Of a DNA stretch of 64,000 nucleotides, positions 38,773-47,569 are shown in pieces; the stretch's first letter is position 1, and every line of letters begins with the position of its first letter. A model generated the notes under the pieces. The model saw only the letters and a program-made list of their open reading frames with translations, was not told the DNA's origin and searched no databases. Both the position numbers and the translations under genes were made by a program. Source of the stretch: Crossiella cryophila (GTDB taxonomy: Bacteria > Actinomycetota > Actinomycetes > Mycobacteriales > Pseudonocardiaceae). Location: assembly GCF_014204915.1 (NCBI RefSeq), contig NZ_JACHMH010000001.1:4799501-4863500 (forward strand). Reading direction: 5' to 3'.

Positions 38773-39171
38773 GTGCTGGTGGACAAGCTCTGCTCGATCC
38801 GGACCACCGCCGACCACTTCGACCTGCCGGTCTCCACGCTGCACTACTGGGAACGCCGCGGCCTGATCACCCCGCACCGCCGCGGCGGCCGCCGCTACTA
38901 CGACACCGACCAGCTCTACCGGATCGCGGCCATCCGGCACTGGCGCGACATCGGCCGGTTCAGCCTGGAGGAGATCGGCGTGCTGCTGGCCGGGCGCACC
39001 GCCACCCATGACTGGCTGGACACGGTCAGTGCGCGGATCTCGTTGGTGGACAAGGAGATCAAGCAGCTGGAGCGCACCGGCGCGTACCTGCGGCACCTGT
39101 TGACCTGTCGGCAGGATGTGCCGGAGCGGTGTGCGACCTTCCGGGCGGAGCAGGAGATCCCGTCGGCGTAG
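38773..39171 (+). CDS. MerR-family transcriptional regulator
   Basis: The approximately 132-residue protein has an N-terminal MerR wHTH (TTADHFDLPVSTLHYWERRG, then YYDTDQLYRIAAIRHWRDIG) and a C-terminal coiled-coil (SLVDKEIKQLERTGAYLRHL) ending with LTCRQDVPERCATF, a Cys pair that could serve as effector site. I chose GTG at 38773; an upstream start at 38731 would place the coding region over the palindromic operator. It is divergent from the amidase operon and is its likely regulator. The effector is unknown. Confidence 0.85.
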   Translation: MLVDKLCSIRTTADHFDLPVSTLHYWERRGLITPHRRGGRRYYDTDQLYRIAAIRHWRDIGRFSLEEIGVLLAGRTATHDWLDTVSARISLVDKEIKQLERTGAYLRHLLTCRQDVPERCATFRAEQEIPSA

Positions 39172-39215
39172 GCCGGTGCGGCTCCACCCGGCGGCGCGGG
39201 CGATCCGGATCGTGG

Positions 39216-41984
39216 CTATGCGGATTCGCGCAGCAGCTGTTCGACCTCGCGCGCCCTCGGGTCGTTCAGCTTCCGGAACGTGTCCAGCGCGGCTGTCCAG
39301 GCCTGGGTCGCCAGGCCGGTCTGACCGAGGGAGTTTCGGACGCGGCCGAGCATGAGCAGGCTCTTGGCCAGGTCGTACTGGGCGCCGAGCGCGCGGAACT
39401 CGGTACCCGCCCGCTCGGCGCTGTCGGCGGCCTTGGCCAGCTCGGCGAGGCCGAAGTAGGACTGCGCGATGTTCACCGCGGCGATCGCACCGTGCAGGTT
39501 CTCCCCGAGTGAGCGGAACAACATCCGCGCGGTCTGGTTGTGCCGCAGTCCTTCCGGGTATCTGCCGACCACGTTGTAGGCGTCGCCCAGGTTGAGCGAA
39601 CAGAGCGCCTCGTCCTTGATCGACCCCGTCTGGCAGGCGAGGGCGAGCGCCTGTTCGAGGTAGCCGACAGCTGCCCCGGCGTCACCGCTGTTGACCAGGG
39701 TGATGCCGATGTTGTTGAGCATGATCGACGTTCGTTCCGGATCGTCGGCGGCCTGACTGGCGGCGAGCACTTCCTGGTACCGGGCGATCGCCTCAGCCCA
39801 CCTCCCCGCGGCCTGGTAGGCGCTGCCGAGGCAGTTGGTGGCGTGGAACCTCGCCACGCGGTCGCCGATCCGGTCCGCCGCCGTCGCCCCGAGCCGGCCC
39901 ACCTCGATCCAGTCCGACTTGTACTGGCGAGCCCGGAAGAAGCCGTGCAGCAGCCAGGCGAGTCGCCAGATGTCGTCGTGCCAGCCAAGTTCGGCGAGTC
40001 TGGTCACCAGGGCGATGAGGTTGCCGCGCTCGGCCTCCAGCCAGTCAAGGGCCTCGGTGCTGCCCGCGAACTCCGGCCAGTGCGGATCACCGGCGGCGAT
40101 GTCCACGACCTCGTGCAGCCGAGGACTGGACATCACCAGGCTGCGGGTCCGCCCCAGCACGACCAGGTACATGTCGACGAGCCTGCGCAGCGCCGCGTGT
40201 CGCCCGGCTTCGCCGATCCCCTCGGCGAGTTCCGTCGCGTACAGCCGGAGCAGATCGTGCATGCGGTAGCGATCCGGCAGCGGCTGGTCGAGGAGGAAAC
40301 CGCCTTCCAGCGCGCGCATCAGCACGCGCAGCCGCTCGATGGGCAACGCCGTGAGGCAGCTGATGGCGGTCAGGCCGAAGTCGGCGCCGGGGGCGAGGCC
40401 GAGTCTGGCGAACACCTGTCCGGCCTCGGTGGGCAGCGCCCGGTAAGACCAGGAGAACACCGCACGCAGGTTGCGGATGGGGTCGTCGGTGTCGAAGGCG
40501 TCCAGTCTCGCCGCCGTGCTGGCGAGTTCCTCGGCCAGCATGGACAACGGCAGGGTGGGTGTCGCCGCGGCACGGGCGGCCACCACGCCCAGTGCCAGGG
40601 GCAGCCCCGAGCAGTACCGCAGGATGCTCGTGACCGCCTCGGGTTCGGCCAGCAGGCGCTCGGCGCCGAGGCGGCGGCGGAGCAGTCCGCGTGCCTGTTC
40701 CTCGGCCAGCACGGTCAGGTCGACCTGGATCGCGCCGTGCGCGGTGGTCAGGCCGATCAGCCTGCGGCGGCTGGTGATCAGCACGGCACAGGTCGGCTGG
40801 CCGGGCAGCAGCGGGACCACCTGCGTGGTGTCCGCGGCGTTGTCCAGCACGATCAGCAGGCGTTTGTCCGCGATCACGCTGCGGTACAACGCCGCCATCG
40901 CGTCCAGCTCGACCGGGATCACGGCCGGTGCGACCCCGAGTGCGTTCAGGAATCGCCGGATGGCCGCCGCCGCGGACATCGGGTCCGCCGAGGGGGCGAA
41001 GCCACCCAGGTCCACATATAGCTGCCCGTCCGGGAATCGGTGGGCGTTGCGGTGCGCCCAGTGCAGTGCGAGGCAGGTCTTGCCGATTCCACCCGCACCG
41101 CCGATCGCGACTGTCGACTGTGGACTCCCGTCGGGCCGCGCCCTGCTCAGGAGGGCGAGTTCCTGCTCGCGGCCGACGAAGTGTGGTGGTGTCGCGGGCA
41201 GTTGACGTGGCACGGGATGAGCGCGGGCCCGATCGTGCTCCGGCGGCGGGCCGATGGCGGTGTCGCTGGTGAGGATCTGCTGGTGCAGCCGCCGCAGCGC
41301 CGGGCCCAGATCGGCGCCGAGTTCCGTGGCGAGCAGTCGCCGGATCCGTTCGTACTCGCGCAGGGCGTCACCCTGACGACCGTCGCGGTACAGGGCGAGC
41401 ATGAGCTGACCCGCGAGTCGTTCGTCCAGCGGATGCGCCGCGGTGAGCGCGGACAGTTCGATGCCCAGCCCGCCGCACTGTCCACTGTGGAGTTGCAGGT
41501 CCGCGAGGTCCAGCCGGGCGGTGAACCGCTGCCGGTCCAGTGTTTCCCGGAGGTGCGTGGCCCAGGCGCCGTCGAGGCCCGCGAAGGCCACTCCGGTCCA
41601 CTGGGCGAGCGCCTGGGTGAGCAGGTCCGCGGGCCGCTGCTCGTCCTGTGCGGCGGCGGCCAGCAGGCCGTGGAACCGGTGCAAGTCCACCGCCTCGGGG
41701 TCCGCGGTCAGCAGGTAGCCACCGGAGCGTCGCGTGACGGTGACCTCGTCAACGCCTGCCAGCGTCGTGCGCAGCCGGGACACATAGCTGTAGATCGTGT
41801 CGCGGGGCCGCCCTGGCAGGTCCTCGCCCCACACCCGATCGGCCAAGGTGTCCAGCCGGACGACCTTGTTCAGGTCGACGAGCAGCGCCGCGAGCACGCA
41901 ACGCTGCCGCTGGTGCCTGATCTCCACCGGAGCGCCGCCGTCGAGCACCTGGAATTCGCCCAGCAGCCGAAACCGCACCGGCAT
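39216..41984 (-). CDS. AfsR/SARP-family regulator with NB-ARC and TPR domains
   Basis: The 922-residue protein begins with an OmpR-type DNA-binding domain (RQRCVLAALLVDLNKVV; RDTIYSYVSRLRTTL), then a bacterial transcriptional activation domain, an NB-ARC ATPase (Walker A IGGAGGIGKTCLA; Walker B LLIVLDNAAD; GLPLALGVVA) and C-terminal TPRs (NNIGITLVNSGDAGAAVGYL). The order is that of AfsR. The start at 41984 follows a G-rich stretch; a longer open frame to 42131 has no support. It is divergent from a small secreted protein gene. AfsR-like proteins link signals to secondary metabolism; targets here are unknown. Confidence 0.93.
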   Translation of the reverse strand: MPVRFRLLGEFQVLDGGAPVEIRHQRQRCVLAALLVDLNKVVRLDTLADRVWGEDLPGRPRDTIYSYVSRLRTTLAGVDEVTVTRRSGGYLLTADPEAVDLHRFHGLLAAAAQDEQRPADLLTQALAQWTGVAFAGLDGAWATHLRETLDRQRFTARLDLADLQLHSGQCGGLGIELSALTAAHPLDERLAGQLMLALYRDGRQGDALREYERIRRLLATELGADLGPALRRLHQQILTSDTAIGPPPEHDRARAHPVPRQLPATPPHFVGREQELALLSRARPDGSPQSTVAIGGAGGIGKTCLALHWAHRNAHRFPDGQLYVDLGGFAPSADPMSAAAAIRRFLNALGVAPAVIPVELDAMAALYRSVIADKRLLIVLDNAADTTQVVPLLPGQPTCAVLITSRRRLIGLTTAHGAIQVDLTVLAEEQARGLLRRRLGAERLLAEPEAVTSILRYCSGLPLALGVVAARAAATPTLPLSMLAEELASTAARLDAFDTDDPIRNLRAVFSWSYRALPTEAGQVFARLGLAPGADFGLTAISCLTALPIERLRVLMRALEGGFLLDQPLPDRYRMHDLLRLYATELAEGIGEAGRHAALRRLVDMYLVVLGRTRSLVMSSPRLHEVVDIAAGDPHWPEFAGSTEALDWLEAERGNLIALVTRLAELGWHDDIWRLAWLLHGFFRARQYKSDWIEVGRLGATAADRIGDRVARFHATNCLGSAYQAAGRWAEAIARYQEVLAASQAADDPERTSIMLNNIGITLVNSGDAGAAVGYLEQALALACQTGSIKDEALCSLNLGDAYNVVGRYPEGLRHNQTARMLFRSLGENLHGAIAAVNIAQSYFGLAELAKAADSAERAGTEFRALGAQYDLAKSLLMLGRVRNSLGQTGLATQAWTAALDTFRKLNDPRAREVEQLLRESA

Positions 41985-42139
41985 TCGTGCCCCCCCACCC
42001 CCTGGGGCGAGCCGTGCCGGCCTCGCCTGTCCGTCGGGTCGGATGCTAATCAGCGCGTGCAAGGTCCGTACAAGGTTCGCGAAAGCCCGTCCGGCTACAA
42101 ATGGCCAGGGGATGAGTCCGGGGGGCCTCAACTTCTGTC

Positions 42140-42151
42140 AAATTCGAATTT
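42140..42151. promoter_or_regulatory. AT-rich 12-bp palindrome in the SARP divergent region
   Basis: AAATTCGAATTT is an exact palindrome about 40 bp upstream of the small secreted protein gene and about 155 bp upstream of the SARP gene. Such AT-rich sequence is rare in the window. It may be an operator or part of a promoter; SARPs usually prefer direct repeats, so their binding here is not implied. Confidence 0.4.
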
Positions 42152-42190
42152 TTGTGGTCAGTTCTTGTTCCAGGGGAAGGTGAAAAGAAC

Positions 42191-42535
42191 ATGCGACGCA
42201 TTGCTAGTTTGGCTGTGGGTGCGGTGCTCACCGTTGGCGGGCTGACCGGTTTCATGCCAGGAGCGGTCGCGGCTGAGCCGGTCAGGGGCCAGGTGCAGGT
42301 CACGGCGGCCAAGCCGATGGCTCCGCCGATTTGCGGGGTGAACCGTTACGTCATGAGCTGGAACCCGCTCATCGTGGGCTGGTCCGCCTACAACTGCGCG
42401 GACATCGGCTACACGGTGGAAATGGACCGGGCCGAGGGTGGGCGGGTTCGGACCTGCGTGCTGGCGCACCAGTGGAAGAACTTCCACGCCGCCATGTACA
42501 CCGGTGGCCGGTTCCTCAACCCGTGTTACCCGTGA
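42191..42535 (+). CDS. Small secreted protein with paired cysteines
   Basis: The 114-residue precursor has a signal peptide (MRRIASLAVGAVLTVGGLTG, cleavage near VAAEP) and a mature domain of about 85 residues with four Cys (PPICGVN, YNCADIG, RTCVLAH, NPCYP), likely forming two disulfides. Aromatic residues are frequent. I recognise no family; a small exported binding or inhibitor protein is possible. ATG at 42191 was preferred to an earlier in-frame start at 42152 because it opens the signal peptide. It is divergent from the SARP gene and ends before a strong terminator. Confidence 0.75.
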   Translation: MRRIASLAVGAVLTVGGLTGFMPGAVAAEPVRGQVQVTAAKPMAPPICGVNRYVMSWNPLIVGWSAYNCADIGYTVEMDRAEGGRVRTCVLAHQWKNFHAAMYTGGRFLNPCYP

Positions 42536-42570
42536 TCGCGCCGCGGTAATCCGCCATAGCCGCTGAACCC

Positions 42571-42607
42571 GGAGGATTCACCACCGCGAGCCGGTGGTGA
42601 ATCCTCC
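42571..42607. terminator. Terminator after the small secreted protein gene
   Basis: GGAGGATTCACCACCG (42571-42586) and CGGTGGTGAATCCTCC (42592-42607) form a perfect 16-bp stem with a 5-base loop. It lies 36 bp after the stop at 42535 and separates this gene from the siderophore operon. Confidence 0.85.
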
Positions 42608-42671
42608 GCTCGCGTCGTTGCCCTCGACCTCGCCGCGGCCCGGCTCCACCCGCCGCCCCAACTTGCGCTCC

Positions 42672-42690
42672 TTAGGCGAGGCTAACCTAT
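42672..42690 (+). promoter_or_regulatory. Iron box (DmdR/IdeR type) of the siderophore operon
   Basis: TTAGGCGAGGCTAACCTAT matches 16 of 19 positions of the consensus TTAGGTTAGGCTAACCTAA. It lies 50 bp upstream of the first gene of a five-gene iron-siderophore uptake operon, the expected place for repression by an iron-loaded DmdR/IdeR protein. Confidence 0.8.
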
Positions 42691-42740
42691 GCTGCGAGCG
42701 TCGCGGCGCTGGTAGCCGCCTGGGGACGCGAGGAGTGCGA

Positions 42741-43631
42741 GTGGGACGCGAGGACCACCGGCATCGACATCTGGACCGGATCGCCGAGGTCCGGGCCGGG
42801 TCGAGTGCCGAGAAAGTGCCCTATCCGATCGGGATCAGGGAGACCGAGGTGCTCGGCTCCCGGATGATCGGTTCCGGCCTGCTCCGGTTGACCCTCGGCG
42901 GTCCCGGCGCGCTCGGTTTCCAGGCGCACGCGCCGGATGAGCACGTCAAGCTGATCTTCCCGGACGCCGGGGGTGTGCTGCGGCTGCCCGAACCCAACGG
43001 GCTGATGCTGCGCTGGCCGCGGCCGGCGCCGGTCTCCCGCGAGTACACCGTGCGCCGCCATGACCCGGTCACCGGCGAGATCGACCTGGACATCGCGCTG
43101 CACCCCGGCGGGCTCGGCTCGGACTGGGCGCTGACCGTGCGGCCGGGGGAGCGGGTGCACGTCGCGGGCCCGCCCGGCGGGCGGATCGTGCCGCCCAGCT
43201 ACGACCGCTACCTGCTGGCCGGGGACCTCACCGCGCTGCCCGCCATCGCCAGGTGGCTGGAGGAACTGCCGCGTACCGCCGCGGGGTGGGCGTTCATCGA
43301 GGTCGCCGACGTGACCGAGCAGATCGAACTGGCCGCGCCCGAACGGTTCGAGGTGCACTGGCTGCACCGGGGCGAACTGCCCGCCGGCACCGGTGGGCTG
43401 CTGGCCGAGGCGGTGCGCGCGGTGCGCTGGCCCGCGGGGGAGCGGGTGCACGTCTGGGTCGCCGGTGAGGCCGGGCAGATCAAGCCACTGCGCGGCTGGG
43501 TCCGCGAACTGGGGCTGGCCAAGGGTGATCACGACATCACCGGCTACTGGAAGTACGGCGTCGCCGACTTCGACGAAGAGCACGACCACGAACACGATCA
43601 CACCGCCGCCGCTGGAAATGAGGACCGCTGA
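42741..43631 (+). CDS. Siderophore-interacting protein (FAD ferric-siderophore reductase)
   Basis: The 296-residue protein has the SIP pattern: an FAD-binding motif PVSREYTVRRHDPVTGEIDL, GPGxRVxVAGPxG-like VRPGERVHVAGPPGG, LAGDLTALPAIARWLEELP, and C-terminal GEAGQIKPLRGWVRELG and DITGYWKYG. SIPs reduce ferric siderophores in the cytoplasm. A His-rich tail (EEHDHEHDH) is present and may bind metal. GTG at 42741 was chosen because AGGAG (42731-42735) is well spaced. The stop overlaps the next ATG (ATGA). Confidence 0.93.
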   Translation: MGREDHRHRHLDRIAEVRAGSSAEKVPYPIGIRETEVLGSRMIGSGLLRLTLGGPGALGFQAHAPDEHVKLIFPDAGGVLRLPEPNGLMLRWPRPAPVSREYTVRRHDPVTGEIDLDIALHPGGLGSDWALTVRPGERVHVAGPPGGRIVPPSYDRYLLAGDLTALPAIARWLEELPRTAAGWAFIEVADVTEQIELAAPERFEVHWLHRGELPAGTGGLLAEAVRAVRWPAGERVHVWVAGEAGQIKPLRGWVRELGLAKGDHDITGYWKYGVADFDEEHDHEHDHTAAAGNEDR

Positions 43632-44626
43632 TGTCCACCCGCCGACCCACTCACTTGTTAGGCGCGCTGCTGCTCTCCCTCGCCCTCGCGGCCACCGGCT
43701 GCGGCGCGGGCGACTCCGGCAAGGACGCCGCGGTCGAGACCAGGGTTGTCAAGGCCGACAACGGGGACATCACCATCCCGGCCAAGCCCAAGCGGGTCAT
43801 CGCCACCGGGTACGCGGTGCCGGTGCTGATCGAGTCGGGCGCGCCGCTGGTCGGCGTCTCCTCCTGGGCCCGCGGTCTGCCGCTGATGTCGGCCAAGGAC
43901 CGGGCCACCTACGACGGTCTGAAGAAGGTCGCCGGGGAACAGGCCAAGGAGACCAACTACGAGGCCATCGCCAACGCCCAGCCCGACCTCATCGTGATCG
44001 GCGTGCCCGCGCCGGTGCTCGGCGACATCGACGTGGCCCGGCTCAAGGCCGTCGCGCCGGTGGTGGCCATCGGCCCGACCCTGCCCAACGCCTGGCGTGA
44101 CCTGTCCCGCCGCCAGGCCGACGCGGCAGGCGCCCTGGCCGGATTCGACGCCGCCCAGGGCAAGTACCAGGCCAGGGCGGCCGAACTCGGCGCCAAGTAC
44201 AAGGACGTGCTGCCCAAGCTCAAGCTCGGCCACGTCGGCGCCTACGGCGAGGTCGCCAAGGGTCAGTTCCAGCACGAGTTCAACGGCTCCTGGGGCACCA
44301 ACATCGCCCAGGACATCGGCGCGAACTACTACGGCCAGGTCAAGAAGAAGGGCGGCGGCTCCAAGGACGTCAGCGAGGCATCCTCCATCGAGGAACTGAC
44401 CACCGCCTTCGCCGAGGCCGACGCGATCACCTACTCGGTCAAGCCGGACGGTTCGGTGCCCGCGCCGGTGCAGTACGTGCTGGATTCGGGGCTGTGGAAG
44501 AACCTGCCCGCGGTCAAGGCTGGCAAGGTCTACCCGTTCCGGCTCACCGAGGCCGCCACCTACACCTCGGCCCTGCAGACCCTGGACGCGATCGACACCG
44601 CGTTCACCCCGCTGCTGACCAAGTGA
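43631..44626 (+). CDS. Ferric-siderophore-binding lipoprotein
   Basis: The 331-residue protein has a lipoprotein signal with LAATGC (Cys24) and a FecB/FepB-type periplasmic-binding fold (KRVIATGYAVPVLIESGAPL; NAQPDLIVIG; AFAEADAITYSV). It delivers ferric siderophores to the permeases downstream. The gene overlaps its neighbours by 1 and 4 bp, so the whole operon is coupled. The siderophore type is not evident. Confidence 0.93.
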   Translation: MSTRRPTHLLGALLLSLALAATGCGAGDSGKDAAVETRVVKADNGDITIPAKPKRVIATGYAVPVLIESGAPLVGVSSWARGLPLMSAKDRATYDGLKKVAGEQAKETNYEAIANAQPDLIVIGVPAPVLGDIDVARLKAVAPVVAIGPTLPNAWRDLSRRQADAAGALAGFDAAQGKYQARAAELGAKYKDVLPKLKLGHVGAYGEVAKGQFQHEFNGSWGTNIAQDIGANYYGQVKKKGGGSKDVSEASSIEELTTAFAEADAITYSVKPDGSVPAPVQYVLDSGLWKNLPAVKAGKVYPFRLTEAATYTSALQTLDAIDTAFTPLLTK

Positions 44627-45618
44627 GCGCTCGACAACTCCCGGTCCGGCAGCTGACCGTGCTGCTGGGCGCGCTGGTGCTGCTCGCCGTGGTCGCGGTG
44701 GTCAGCATCGGCGTCGGCGCCAACCCGGTCGCCCCGGCCGAGGTGGTGCGCGCCCTGTTGTCCTACAACGGATCCAGCGAGCACCTCATCGTCTGGGACA
44801 TCCGGGTGCCGCGCGCGGTGCTGGCCGTCGGGGTCGGCGCCGCGCTGGCCACCGCGGGCGCGGTGATCCAGACGCTGTCCCGAAATCCGCTGGCCGAGCC
44901 CGGGATCCTCGGGGTCACCGCAGGCGCCGGGTTCGCGATCACCGCGGGCTCGGCGCTCGGCCTGGCCGCCACCCAGGGTGGACAGCTCGGTCTGGCCGTG
45001 CTCGGCTCGGCGCTGGCCGCGCTGCTCGTCTACGCGGTCGGCCGCCAGTCCCCGCTGCGCCTGGTGCTCACCGGGGTGGCGCTGAGCGCGGTGCTCACCG
45101 GTGTCTCACTCGGACTGCGGCTGATGGTGCCGGAAGTCCTTGACCAGTACCGGTTCTGGTCGGTCGGCTCACTGGCCGGCCGGGAACAGGCGCCGCTGAC
45201 CCTGCCGCTGGTGGTGATCGCGCTCGCCCTCGGCGGGACGCTGCTGGTGAGCCGCTCACTCAACGCGGTCGCGCTCGGCGAGACGGTCGCGCACGCACTC
45301 GGCGTGCACGTGGGCAGGGTCCGGCTGATCTCGCTGGTGCTGATCACCGTGCTGGTCGGCGCGGCGACCGCGGTGGCCGGGCCGATCATCTTCGTCGGCC
45401 TGATGGTGCCGCACCTGGCCCGGCGGCTGGCCGACGGCTCGGTGCCCTGGCTGCTCGCGCACACCATGGTGCTCGGGCCGGTGCTGCTGCTCATCGCGGA
45501 CACGCTGTCCAGGGTGCTGCTGGTCACCGGCGAGGTGCCGGTGGCGATCGTGACCGCGTTCCTGGGCGGCCCGGTGCTGATCTGGGCGGTCCGGCGATAC
45601 GGGACGGAGTCGTTGTGA
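44623..45618 (+). CDS. FecCD-family iron-siderophore permease (1)
   Basis: The 331-residue protein has nine or ten hydrophobic segments with FecCD landmarks: WDIRVPRAVLAVGVGAALAT, GAVIQTLSRNPLAEPGILGV and AVAGPIIFVGLMVPHLARRL. GTG at 44623 overlaps the stop of the binding-protein gene (GTGA). It pairs with the next permease as a heterodimer. Confidence 0.93.
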   Translation: MSARQLPVRQLTVLLGALVLLAVVAVVSIGVGANPVAPAEVVRALLSYNGSSEHLIVWDIRVPRAVLAVGVGAALATAGAVIQTLSRNPLAEPGILGVTAGAGFAITAGSALGLAATQGGQLGLAVLGSALAALLVYAVGRQSPLRLVLTGVALSAVLTGVSLGLRLMVPEVLDQYRFWSVGSLAGREQAPLTLPLVVIALALGGTLLVSRSLNAVALGETVAHALGVHVGRVRLISLVLITVLVGAATAVAGPIIFVGLMVPHLARRLADGSVPWLLAHTMVLGPVLLLIADTLSRVLLVTGEVPVAIVTAFLGGPVLIWAVRRYGTESL

Positions 45619-46640
45619 GCGGGCAGCTGCGCGTCTGTCTACCGAACGGTCGGTCGGTACGCATGGAGCGCCGGACCCTGGTGGTCACGCTGGCGCTGAC
45701 CGGGCTGATGCTGGGCCTCGGCCTGCTCGGGCTGTGCCTTGGCGCCTCCTGGTCCACCCCCGCGGAGGTCTTCGCCGCCCTGGCGGGCAGCGGTGACTCC
45801 ATCGTGGTGATCCGGGACTGGCGGCTGCCCAGGGTGCTGGCCGCACTGGTCTTCGGCGCCGCGCTCGGCCTGGCGGGCGCGATCTTCCAGAACCTCACCC
45901 GCAACCCGATGGGCAGCCCGGACGTGCTCGGCCTGGACAGCGGCGCCTACACCGGCGCGCTGTTCGCGATCACCGTGCTGGCCGGCACCGCCACCGAACG
46001 AGCGGTCGGTTCGGTGGTCGGCGGGCTGGCCGTGGCCACCCTGATCTACCTGCTGGCCAGCCGCGGCGGCCTGTCCGGGATGCGGCTGGTGGTGATCGGG
46101 ATCGCGGTGAACGCGATGGTGGTCGCGCTGAACTCCTGGATCGTGCTGCGCGCCGAACTGGAGGTGGCCATCGCCGCGGTCGGCTGGCACGCCGGTTCGC
46201 TCAACGGCATCGGCTGGCCGCAGGTGACCCTGCCGTTCGCGATCATCGGGGTGCTGCTGGTGCTGCTGTTCACCCAGTCCCACGCCGTGCAGCAGCACGC
46301 GCTGGGCGCCGACCTCGCGGCCACCACCGGCGTCGGCGTGTCCCGGCTGCACCTGCTGATGGTGCTCATCGGCGTCGGCTGCACCGCGACGGTGACCGCG
46401 GTGGCCGGTCCGATCGTGTTCATCGCACTGGCCGCCCCGCAGATCGGGCGCAGGCTGGCCAAGGCGCCGGGCGTGCCGCTGCTGCCGGCCGCGCTGACCG
46501 GCGGGGCCCTGCTGCTGACCGCCGACCTGCTCGCCCAGCTGCTGCTGGCCCCGGTCGCGCTGCCGGTCGGCGTGCTCAGCAGCGCGATCGGCGGCTGTTA
46601 CTTGATCTGGCTGCTCACCAGGGAGGTGAGGCGCGCGTGA
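45615..46640 (+). CDS. FecCD-family iron-siderophore permease (2)
   Basis: The 341-residue protein has the same family landmarks: RDWRLPRVLAALVFGAALGL, GAIFQNLTRNPMGSPDVLGL and AVAGPIVFIALAAPQIGRRL. GTG at 45615 overlaps the preceding stop by 4 bp; ATG at 45663 is an alternative start. Its end overlaps the ATPase gene by 4 bp. It completes the membrane channel. Confidence 0.93.
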   Translation: MSGQLRVCLPNGRSVRMERRTLVVTLALTGLMLGLGLLGLCLGASWSTPAEVFAALAGSGDSIVVIRDWRLPRVLAALVFGAALGLAGAIFQNLTRNPMGSPDVLGLDSGAYTGALFAITVLAGTATERAVGSVVGGLAVATLIYLLASRGGLSGMRLVVIGIAVNAMVVALNSWIVLRAELEVAIAAVGWHAGSLNGIGWPQVTLPFAIIGVLLVLLFTQSHAVQQHALGADLAATTGVGVSRLHLLMVLIGVGCTATVTAVAGPIVFIALAAPQIGRRLAKAPGVPLLPAALTGGALLLTADLLAQLLLAPVALPVGVLSSAIGGCYLIWLLTREVRRA

Positions 46641-47413
46641 CCGCACGCCTGAACGCACGGGAACTGACCCTCCGCTACGGCGAGCGGGTGGTCTCCACCC
46701 GGCTGGACCTGGACATCCCCGACGGCGCGTTCACCGCCATCGTCGGCCCCAACGCCTGCGGCAAGTCCACCCTGCTGCGTGCCTTCGTCCGGCTGCTCCG
46801 CCCCGCCGAGGGCGGCGTGCACCTGGACGAGCGCCCGGTCACCGGCTACCCGCCCAAGGCGCTGGCCCGCTCCCTGGGCTTCCTGCCCCAGGACCCGGTG
46901 ACCCCGGAGAACATCAAGGTCCGCCAGCTGGTCGGCCGCGGCCGCTTCCCGCACCAGTCCCTGCTCGCCACCTGGTCCACCGCGGACGATCAGGCGGTGG
47001 CCGGGGCGATGGCCGCCGCCGGCGTGGCCGACCTGGCCGAACGCGGTGTGCACGAGCTGTCCGGCGGTCAGCGCCAGCGTGCCTGGGTGGCCATGGTGCT
47101 CGCCCAGCAGACCCCCTGGCTGCTACTGGACGAGCCGACCTCGTTCCTGGACATCACGCACCAGTACCAGCTGCTCCGGCTGCTGGCCCGGCTGCGCGAT
47201 GAAGGGCGGACCATCGTCGCGGTGCTGCACGACATCAACCAGGCCTGCCGCTACGCCGACCACCTGGTCGCGATGAAGGACGGCCGGGTGGTCGCCGAGG
47301 GCCCCGCCGCCGAGATCGTGGACAGCGCCCTGGTCAAGGAGGTCTTCGACCTGCCGTGCATCGTGGTCCCGGACCCGGTGACCGGCACGCCGATGGTGGT
47401 GCCCACGCTGTGA
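46637..47413 (+). CDS. Iron-siderophore ABC transporter ATP-binding protein
   Basis: The 258-residue protein of the FepC/FhuC type has Walker A GPNACGKSTLLRAF (about 35-48), signature LSGGQRQRAWVAMVLAQ, Walker B LLLDEPTSFLD and the switch His in VLHDINQACRYADH. It energises the two FecCD permeases. It is the last gene of the operon and is followed by two hairpins. Confidence 0.95.
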   Translation: MTARLNARELTLRYGERVVSTRLDLDIPDGAFTAIVGPNACGKSTLLRAFVRLLRPAEGGVHLDERPVTGYPPKALARSLGFLPQDPVTPENIKVRQLVGRGRFPHQSLLATWSTADDQAVAGAMAAAGVADLAERGVHELSGGQRQRAWVAMVLAQQTPWLLLDEPTSFLDITHQYQLLRLLARLRDEGRTIVAVLHDINQACRYADHLVAMKDGRVVAEGPAAEIVDSALVKEVFDLPCIVVPDPVTGTPMVVPTL

Positions 47414-47427
47414 GCGGCAGGCGGCGG

Positions 47428-47478
47428 CCCCCACCGTGGGGGTCCCCGCCGAACCCCCAGGCGCGGACTTGGGGGTTC
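47428..47478. terminator. Two hairpins after the siderophore operon
   Basis: CCCCCACCGTGGGGG (47428-47442) and GAACCCCCA / TGGGGGTTC (47451-47459 and 47470-47478, 10-base loop) lie 15 to 65 bp after the ATPase stop. Together they probably terminate the five-gene operon. The remaining bases up to 47569 hold no recognisable gene. Confidence 0.65.
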
Positions 47479-47569
47479 GCCCCTCATGCCTCTGGGGGGT
47501 CCCGCCGAACATGCTTCTCCTACCAGCAAGGAACGCCGCGAGGGGCGGCACAACCTAAGGGGTAGGAAC

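Noticed and set aside
39201-39212. Palindrome CGATCCGGATCG between MerR and SARP genes as terminator
   Set aside because: It has no loop and no pyrimidine tract, so a stable hairpin is unlikely. It may still be a protein site.
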